Shown piece by piece: positions 59,208 to 64,000 of a stretch of DNA of 64,000 nt. The position numbers and the translations under genes were made by a program. Numbering within the stretch: position 1 is the stretch's first letter; each line of letters starts with the position of its first letter. The notes under the pieces are model-generated. The model worked only from the letters and a program-made list of their open reading frames with translations. It was not told the origin of the DNA and did no database searches. The DNA is from JACDAN01 sp963834825 (lineage in GTDB: Bacteria; Actinomycetota; Thermoleophilia; Gaiellales; Gaiellaceae): assembly GCA_963834825.1 (NCBI GenBank), contig CAWICZ010000014.1:248001-312000 (forward strand). Reading direction: 5' to 3'.

Positions 59208-60583
59208 ACCTCGTTCTCCCGCTTGCGCACGGCATCGGCGGCGTTCGCGACCCGGTGTTGCCGGACTGGCTCATGTACTACGCCGGCTCGCTCGTCCTGA
59301 TCCTCAGCTTCGTCGCGCTCGGCGTCCTCTGGCGCCACCCGATCCTCGAGGGACGTGGGGAGGGCCGCCCGCTGTCGGAGCGCTGGCAGCGCCTGCTGCT
59401 CTGGCCGGGGTGGCGGATCGGGCTCGGAGCCATCGCCACAGGCCTGCTCGTCGTCGTCTGGCTGGCGGCGTTCGTCGGCAAGCCGGACGCGGGCGACAAC
59501 ATCGCCCCGACCTTCGTGTGGGTCATCTTCTGGCTCGGGCTCGTTCCACTCGTCGTCGTCTTCGGGAATCTCTGGTCGGTCCTGAGCCCGTGGAAGGCGG
59601 TCGCGGACGCCGTTGCGTGGGCCTGGAGCAAGACCGGACGGTCGTGGGAGCCTGTCGCGGCTTATCCCGAGCGTCTTGGCCGCTGGCCCGCAGCGGTGCT
59701 CCTGTTCGCGTTCGCCTCGCTCGAGCTCGCCTACCCGAGGGCCGCGGAGCCGAGGACGCTCGCACTCGCAATCGTCGTCTACAGCTGGATCACGTGGGCC
59801 GGGATGCTCGTCTACGGCCGGCGACCGTGGAACGAGAACGGCGAGGCCTTCAACGTGTATTTCGGCCTCCTCGCGCTGATCGCGCCGTTCGCGGTCCAGG
59901 AGCACGAGGGACGCCGAGCCGTGGTCGTTCGTCCGCCGCTCGCCGGGCTCACGCTCCCTCAGAACCGTCCGGGCACGGTCGCGTTCGTCGTCGTCATGCT
60001 CGGATCGGTCGCGTTCGACGGTCTCAGCCGCCAGCAGTGGTGGCAGGACCGTCTGTACAACCTCGAGGCCGAGTACATCGTGAACTCGCCGCGGACAGCC
60101 GATCTCGTGGCGAGCGGCTTCAACGTCTTCGGGCTGCTCGTGGCGGTGCTCATCATCGCCGTCCTCTTCCTCGTCGCCGTCGCCGCCGCAGGGCTCGTGT
60201 CCGGCGCCCGAGAGGGACTGGCGAGCGTCTTCGTTGCGAGCCTGATCCCGATCGCGCTCGCCTACTCGATCGCGCACTACTTCACGCTGCTCGTCAACCA
60301 GGGCCAGTTCGCGCTTCCGCTCTCCTCCGATCCGTTCGGGAAGGGGTGGGACCTGTTCGGGACCTCGGACTTCCAGCCCTCCCTCTTCAACTCGCCGAAC
60401 GCGATCTGGTACGTCCAGGTCGGGGTGCTGGTCGTCGGCCACGTCCTCGGGCTCTCGATCGCCCACGACCGCGCCGTCGCGCTCTGGGGATCCGCGCGCA
60501 CGGCGATCCGGACCCAGTACGCGATGCTTGCGCTGATGGTGCTCTACACCTGCACCGGGCTATGGTTGCTCTCGGCGACCTAG
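59204..60583 (+). CDS. polytopic membrane protein of unknown function
   Basis: 459 residues, roughly ten to twelve hydrophobic helices. The N-terminus is NLVLPLAHGIGGVRDPVLPDWLMYYAGSLVLILSF; later segments include NIAPTFVWVIFWLGLVPLVVVFGNLWSVLSPWK, YFGLLALIAPFAVQEHEGR and HYFTLLVNQGQFALPLSSDP. No transporter family recognised. Starts by ATGA overlap with the cupredoxin-like gene and overlaps the following tiny membrane gene by 22 nt, so the three act together. Confidence 0.7.
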   Translation: MNLVLPLAHGIGGVRDPVLPDWLMYYAGSLVLILSFVALGVLWRHPILEGRGEGRPLSERWQRLLLWPGWRIGLGAIATGLLVVVWLAAFVGKPDAGDNIAPTFVWVIFWLGLVPLVVVFGNLWSVLSPWKAVADAVAWAWSKTGRSWEPVAAYPERLGRWPAAVLLFAFASLELAYPRAAEPRTLALAIVVYSWITWAGMLVYGRRPWNENGEAFNVYFGLLALIAPFAVQEHEGRRAVVVRPPLAGLTLPQNRPGTVAFVVVMLGSVAFDGLSRQQWWQDRLYNLEAEYIVNSPRTADLVASGFNVFGLLVAVLIIAVLFLVAVAAAGLVSGAREGLASVFVASLIPIALAYSIAHYFTLLVNQGQFALPLSSDPFGKGWDLFGTSDFQPSLFNSPNAIWYVQVGVLVVGHVLGLSIAHDRAVALWGSARTAIRTQYAMLALMVLYTCTGLWLLSAT

Positions 60584-60705
60584 CGTCGATCCCCCTCGCG
60601 CACGGCGGTGTCGGCGGCGCGATCGTCGAGTCCGCATTTGCGCTCCTGATCGTCGCAATCGCGCTCGCCGTCTGGGTCGGCAATCGCCGGGACGACAAAA
60701 AATAG
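60562..60705 (+). CDS. tiny membrane protein (47 aa)
   Basis: ATG 60562 overlaps the upstream gene's end. MVALGDLASIPLAHGGVGGAIVESAFALLIVAIALAVWVGNRRDDKK: one helix with a short positively charged tail. It shares the PLAHGxGG motif with the N-terminus of the preceding membrane protein, and a terminator follows 2 nt after the stop. Likely a subunit of the same complex. Confidence 0.55.
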   Translation: MVALGDLASIPLAHGGVGGAIVESAFALLIVAIALAVWVGNRRDDKK

Positions 60706-60706
60706 C

Positions 60707-60732
60707 GTGGGGGAACCCCCTGGTTCCCCCAC
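60707..60732 (+). terminator. strong hairpin ending the membrane module
   Basis: GTGGGGGAACC-ccct-GGTTCCCCCAC is a perfect 11-bp stem with a 4-nt loop, directly after the tiny membrane gene. Confidence 0.8.
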
Positions 60733-60828
60733 GGACCCCCTCCTTGCCGACGGGGTCGTCACTTACACGTGAGCGGAGCCGGCTCTTGTCTCGCTCCGTC
60801 CAGCCTTTCCCAGCTTTGTGAGCCTCCC

Positions 60829-60925
60829 GCGGGGCAAAGCCCCGCTCCGGCGGCGGATCACTGTCGCTCTCGGGCGGCGAAACTTCCTGCCGGGCCGCTG
60901 CTATCCTCTTTCGCCGGCGGGCGAA
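60829..60925 (+). promoter_or_regulatory. structured leader / promoter region of rplM-rpsI
   Basis: Two hairpins, GCGGGGC-aaa-GCCCCGC (60829-60845) and TTCGCC-ggcg-GGCGAA (60910-60925), flank a possible -10 (TATCCT, 60902-60907). The second hairpin would lie in the mRNA leader 24 nt before the L13 start, the usual place for autogenous control by a ribosomal protein. Confidence 0.4.
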
Positions 60926-60948
60926 GGTCCGCCGCTTCTTAGTTTGTG

Positions 60949-61386
60949 ATGAAGACCTGGAACGCAAAGCCGGGCGAGGTGGAGCGCCGCTGGTACCTCG
61001 TCGACGCCGAGGGCAAGACCCTCGGGCGTCTCGCCACGCGCGTGGCCGACACGCTGCGCGGCAAGGACAAGGCTCAGTACACGCCTCACGTCGACACCGG
61101 AGACTTCGTCGTCGTCGTCAACGCCGAGAAGGTCGCGGTCACGGGCAAGAAGCTCGACGACAAGCGCTATTACCGTCACTCGGGCTATCCGGGAGGCATC
61201 CGCAGCCGCACGCTCCGGGAGGAGCTCGATCGCCGTCCGACCGAGGTCATCCGCAAGGCGGTCAAGGGGATGCTGCCGCGCAACCGCCTCGCCCGCGCCC
61301 AGCTGACGAAGCTCAAGGTGTATGCAGGCCCCGACCACCCCCACGAAGCCCAGTCGCCACAGCCGCTGAAGCTGGAGGAGCGCTAG
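60949..61386 (+). CDS. rplM: 50S ribosomal protein L13
   Basis: 145 residues. KTWNAKPGEVERRWYLVDAEGKTLGRLATRVADTLRGKDK, then FVVVVNAEKVAVTGKKLDDKRYYRHSGYPGGI and GMLPRNRLARAQLTKLKVYAGPDHPHEAQ are unmistakable. ATG 60949 is preferred to the GTG three bases earlier. Shares one base with the rpsI start (TAGTG). Confidence 0.97.
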   Translation: MKTWNAKPGEVERRWYLVDAEGKTLGRLATRVADTLRGKDKAQYTPHVDTGDFVVVVNAEKVAVTGKKLDDKRYYRHSGYPGGIRSRTLREELDRRPTEVIRKAVKGMLPRNRLARAQLTKLKVYAGPDHPHEAQSPQPLKLEER

Positions 61387-61781
61387 TGGCCGCTGTCGCG
61401 CAGTATCAGGGCACCGGCAAGCGAAAGACGTCGATCGCGCGCGTGATACTACGGCCCGGCGACGGTGCGACCTGGATCAACGGTCGGACGATCGAGGACT
61501 ATTTCCCGCGCGTCGCGCACCGAACAGCCGTTCTGGCGCCGCTCAAGGCCGCAGGCGCGGAAGGCACGTATGACCTGCGCGTGCGCGTCGAAGGAGGAGG
61601 CCCGACCGGCCAGGCCGGCGCGATCCGCCACGGCATCGCCCGCGCGCTCGTCGAGGCCGACCCCGAGCTCCGGACCGCGCTCAAGCGTGAAGGTTTCCTG
61701 ACCCGCGACGCCCGCAAGGTCGAGCGCAAGAAGGCCGGCCTCCACAAGGCTCGCAAGGCCCCGCAGTTCTCGAAGCGCTAG
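61386..61781 (+). CDS. rpsI: 30S ribosomal protein S9
   Basis: 131 residues. YQGTGKRKTSIARVILRPGDG, INGRTIEDYFPRVAHR, EGGGPTGQAGAIRHGIARAL and the invariant basic C-terminus REGFLTRDARKVERKKAGLHKARKAPQFSKR, whose end reaches the P site. GTG start directly coupled to rplM. Confidence 0.97.
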   Translation: MAAVAQYQGTGKRKTSIARVILRPGDGATWINGRTIEDYFPRVAHRTAVLAPLKAAGAEGTYDLRVRVEGGGPTGQAGAIRHGIARALVEADPELRTALKREGFLTRDARKVERKKAGLHKARKAPQFSKR

Positions 61782-61785
61782 GCCG

Positions 61786-62433
61786 CTGAGCGAGCCGTAT
61801 TCGGTCATCCGCCTCGCCGAGGTCGAGGCGCTGCCAACGTTCGGCAAGTTGAAGTGGAAGCCGCTCCGGCGTCCGCTCGACGTGACCGCGTTCGGGGTCA
61901 ACGCGTACTGGGCCGAGTCGGCCGGCGATGAGCTGATCGAGGAGCACGACGAGCTCGGGAGCGGCGCCGGCCGGCACGAGGAGCTGTACGTCGTGCTCGG
62001 GGGAGCCGCACGGTTCACCGTCGCAGGTGACGAGTTCGAGGCGCCGGCCGGGACCGTGGTCTTCGTCCGTGATCCGGCAACGCGGCGAGGCGCCGTCGCC
62101 ACCGAGGCCAACTCGACCGCGCTCGTCGTCGGAGGCACCCCCGGACGACCGTATGAGGTCTCGCCGTGGGAGTGGGTCGCGGAAGCGATTCCGGCCTGGA
62201 CCGACGGCGATTACCGATCAGCGCGGGAGACGATCGGAAGGGGGCTTCAGGAGCACCCGGACAACCCGGGCCTCCTCTACGAGCTTGCGTGCGTGGAGGC
62301 TCTCGACGGCGAGCACGATGCTGCGATCGGCCATCTCGAACGCGCTGTCGAGCTGAAGCCCGACTACGCGAAGCATGCGCGGTCAGACGAGGACTTCGCC
62401 TCGATTCGGCACCGCGAGGACTTCCCGGCTTAG
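61786..62433 (+). CDS. cupin + TPR protein (intact paralogue)
   Basis: 215 residues if translation starts at CTG 61786, which gives LSEPYSVIRLAEVEALPTFG ahead of the first standard in-frame start (TTG 61849). Cupin domain: GRHEELYVVLGGAARFTVAGDEFEAPAGTVVFV; C-terminal TPR-like repeat: EHPDNPGLLYELACVEALDGEHDAAIGHLERAVELKPDY. Same architecture as the frameshifted gene at 8717-9355. Lies between rpsI and glmM; function unknown. The start is uncertain. Confidence 0.75.
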   Translation: MSEPYSVIRLAEVEALPTFGKLKWKPLRRPLDVTAFGVNAYWAESAGDELIEEHDELGSGAGRHEELYVVLGGAARFTVAGDEFEAPAGTVVFVRDPATRRGAVATEANSTALVVGGTPGRPYEVSPWEWVAEAIPAWTDGDYRSARETIGRGLQEHPDNPGLLYELACVEALDGEHDAAIGHLERAVELKPDYAKHARSDEDFASIRHREDFPA

Positions 62434-62436
62434 GCT
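62431..62436 (+). promoter_or_regulatory. -10-like box, leaderless configuration
   Basis: TAGGCT, 6 nt before ATG 62443 of glmM; it includes the cupin gene's stop codon. Confidence 0.4.
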
Positions 62437-62442
62437 CCGCCG

Positions 62443-63702
62443 ATGGCCAGGCGGTACTTCGGAACGGACGGCGTCCGCGGCATCGTCGGCGCGGACCTGA
62501 CACCGGACCTCGTCGAGCGGCTCGGGCGGGCTGCGGCGCTCTGGTCGGGCGGCGGAGGCGTTTTCGTCGGCCGCGACACGCGCGGGTCCGGGCCGGCACT
62601 CGAGCAGGCGTTTGCCGAGGGTGTGGCGTCGGCGGGCGGAAACGCCGTCCTCGGCGGAGTCCTGCCGACGCCTGCCGTTGCTCTGCTCACTCTCGATCTC
62701 GGCGCCGTCATCTCCGCTTCCCACAACCCGCCCGAGTACAACGGCGTGAAGCTCTTCGACGGCGACGGGCAGAAGCTCACGGACACGTCCGAGGAGGAGA
62801 TCGAGGCGCTCCTCGACGAGCCGGCGCGGGCCGAGCGCGGCGAGATCTATCGCATCGAAGCCTCGGCGAACAGCTACCTCGAACATGTTCTCGAGCGGTT
62901 CGGCTCCGACCTGGATGGCCTGCGGATCGCGGTCGACTGCGCGAACGGCGCGTACTCGGAGCTCGCTCCCCAAGCTTTCGAACGGCTGGGCGCGGAAGTC
63001 CTGCCGCTCGCGACGGAGCCGGACGGCACGAATATCAACGTCGGCTGCGGTGCGACCGACCTCAGGCTCCTCCAGAGCCACGCCGGAGCGTATGACGTCG
63101 GCGTCGCCTTCGATGGGGACGGCGACCGCATGCTCGCCGTCGATGCCGAGGGCAATGCCGTCGACGGTGATCAGATCCTCGCGATCCTTGCTCTCCACCT
63201 CGGCGTCGACCTCGTTGTCGTCACGGTGATGACCAACCTCGGCTTCCACCGGCTCATGTCCGAGCACGGGATCCGAGTGATCACGACCGACGTCGGGGAC
63301 CGCTACGTGCTCGAGGCGCTCCGCCGGGAGGGCGGAGTCCTCGGCGGCGAGCAGTCCGGCCACATCATCTGCCTCGACGGCCACGTGACGGGCGACGGCC
63401 TCGCCGCCGGACTCCTGCTCTGCCGCGCGTTGGAGGGTCGCACACTCGCCGAAGCAGCCGGCGTCATGCCCAAGTTCGCCCAGGTGACGGAGAACGTCCC
63501 TGCCCCGAGCCGAGACATCCCGGTCGAGCTGCGAAACGAGATCGAGCGGCTCAATGCCGAACTGGACGGAACGGCGCGGATTCTCGTTCGTTCGTCGGGT
63601 ACTGAACCTCTGATTAGGATCCTCGCCGAGGCCGAAAATCACCCTTATGCGGCCGAACTCTGTGGTACGATCGCGACTCTCGTACGTCGAGAGCTCGGTT
63701 AG
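62443..63702 (+). CDS. glmM: phosphoglucosamine mutase
   Basis: 419 residues. RYFGTDGVRGIVGADLTP, active-site Ser93 in VISASHNPPEYNGVKLF, metal loop AFDGDGDRML, sugar-binding GGEQSGHII and phosphate-binding VRSSGTEPLIR are all present. Interconverts glucosamine-6- and -1-phosphate for UDP-GlcNAc synthesis; glmS follows 97 bp downstream. Confidence 0.96.
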   Translation: MARRYFGTDGVRGIVGADLTPDLVERLGRAAALWSGGGGVFVGRDTRGSGPALEQAFAEGVASAGGNAVLGGVLPTPAVALLTLDLGAVISASHNPPEYNGVKLFDGDGQKLTDTSEEEIEALLDEPARAERGEIYRIEASANSYLEHVLERFGSDLDGLRIAVDCANGAYSELAPQAFERLGAEVLPLATEPDGTNINVGCGATDLRLLQSHAGAYDVGVAFDGDGDRMLAVDAEGNAVDGDQILAILALHLGVDLVVVTVMTNLGFHRLMSEHGIRVITTDVGDRYVLEALRREGGVLGGEQSGHIICLDGHVTGDGLAAGLLLCRALEGRTLAEAAGVMPKFAQVTENVPAPSRDIPVELRNEIERLNAELDGTARILVRSSGTEPLIRILAEAENHPYAAELCGTIATLVRRELG

Positions 63703-63799
63703 TCGATCTCCAATGCAGGGGTTCGGCGGACGGCCGGGCTCTTGGTCGTTTTTCGGGGGAAAATGGATCTAAGGCGGGCCGTCGGCGAAGGAGGTCCAG

Positions 63800-64000
63800 A
63801 TGTGCGGAATCATCGGATACGTCGGGCCCAGGGCCTGCAAACCACTGCTACTGCATGGGCTCGAGCGGCTCGAGTACCGTGGCTATGACTCCGCGGGCCT
63901 CGTTCTCCGCGAGGACGATGAGCTCGACTACGTCCGCGCCGTCGGCAACCTCTCGCAGCTCAAGGCCGCAGCCTCGCTGAACGGCTCCGACTCGACGTCG
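63800..64000 (+). CDS. glmS: glutamine-fructose-6-phosphate aminotransferase, N-terminal part (runs off the window)
   Basis: ATG 63800 after a perfect AAGGAGG. MCGIIGYVGPRACKPLLLHG and GLERLEYRGYDSAGLVLRED are the N-terminal glutaminase signature; Cys2 becomes the N-terminal nucleophile after Met removal. Makes glucosamine-6-phosphate, the substrate of the adjacent glmM. 67 codons are in the window, no stop yet. Confidence 0.96.
   Translation, partial: MCGIIGYVGPRACKPLLLHGLERLEYRGYDSAGLVLREDDELDYVRAVGNLSQLKAAASLNGSDSTS

Noticed and set aside
63703..63799. glmS ribozyme upstream of glmS
   Set aside because: Only 97 bp are available, with no recognisable ribozyme core, and the distribution of this ribozyme does not favour actinobacteria.
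1..64000. CRISPR arrays, IS elements, prophage or defence genes
   Set aside because: No regularly spaced repeats, transposases, integrases, phage structural genes or nuclease/methylase defence pairs were seen.

Overview
The window is a high-G+C bacterial chromosome segment with densely packed genes, many GTG and some TTG/CTG starts, and frequent 4-nt ATGA/GTGA overlaps. Gene content (LysM/peptidoglycan-binding hydrolases, PimA-like glycosyltransferase, GuaB3, a two-part exonuclease VII, L13-S9-GlmM-GlmS order) suggests an actinobacterium, most likely a deep-branching class such as Thermoleophilia. This placement comes from general familiarity, not a search. No tRNA, rRNA, CRISPR array, transposase or integrase was seen.

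Layout. 1-9.5 kb is an accessory-looking stretch: secreted hypothetical, lytic transglycosylase, methyltransferase, a small low-GC gene between 19-bp direct repeats, adenosine deaminase, a decayed exported-protein gene, a trypsin-like protease, TetR, HIT protein, TolB-like propeller and a cupin/TPR protein, several of them frameshifted. 9.6-13.1 kb holds two coupled ABC ATPase/permease pairs. 14-17.3 kb has a GT4 glycosyltransferase, a flippase-like protein and a glycerate kinase. 17.3-22.7 kb has a cyclic-nucleotide-binding protein, xseB/xseA, a coiled-coil protein, a membrane protein coupled to a UbiE-type methyltransferase, and small hypotheticals. 22.7-26.7 kb has proline dehydrogenase, a putative glycosidase, M32 carboxypeptidase and a broken SnoaL-like gene. 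26.8-37 kb holds FabL, a transporter and a tyrosine/homogentisate catabolic island (hppD, fahA, hmgA) interleaved with an FAD oxidoreductase, a CDF transporter and an ABC-2 exporter. 37-45 kb has aldo/keto reductase, an RhtA-like exporter divergent from an Lrp regulator, a metallo-hydrolase, AlkA, two hydrolases and DUF72. 45-64 kb is housekeeping: murI, rph, mgtC-like, rdgB, yihY-like, pyrE, HU, pyrF, LysM protein, D,D-carboxypeptidase, PfkB-type kinase, guaB3, guaA, PLD, VOC, UDG, a three-gene membrane module, rplM-rpsI, a cupin/TPR paralogue, glmM and the start of glmS.

Two sequence-wide patterns stand out. First, many first-in-operon genes have a TAnnnT (-10-like) box only 6-8 nt before the start codon, which implies leaderless transcripts; downstream genes are translationally coupled. 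Second, at least ten genes are broken by what look like single-base indels, mostly insertions, mainly left of 48 kb. This looks more like uncorrected assembly error than biology, so genes marked pseudogene here may be intact in the organism.
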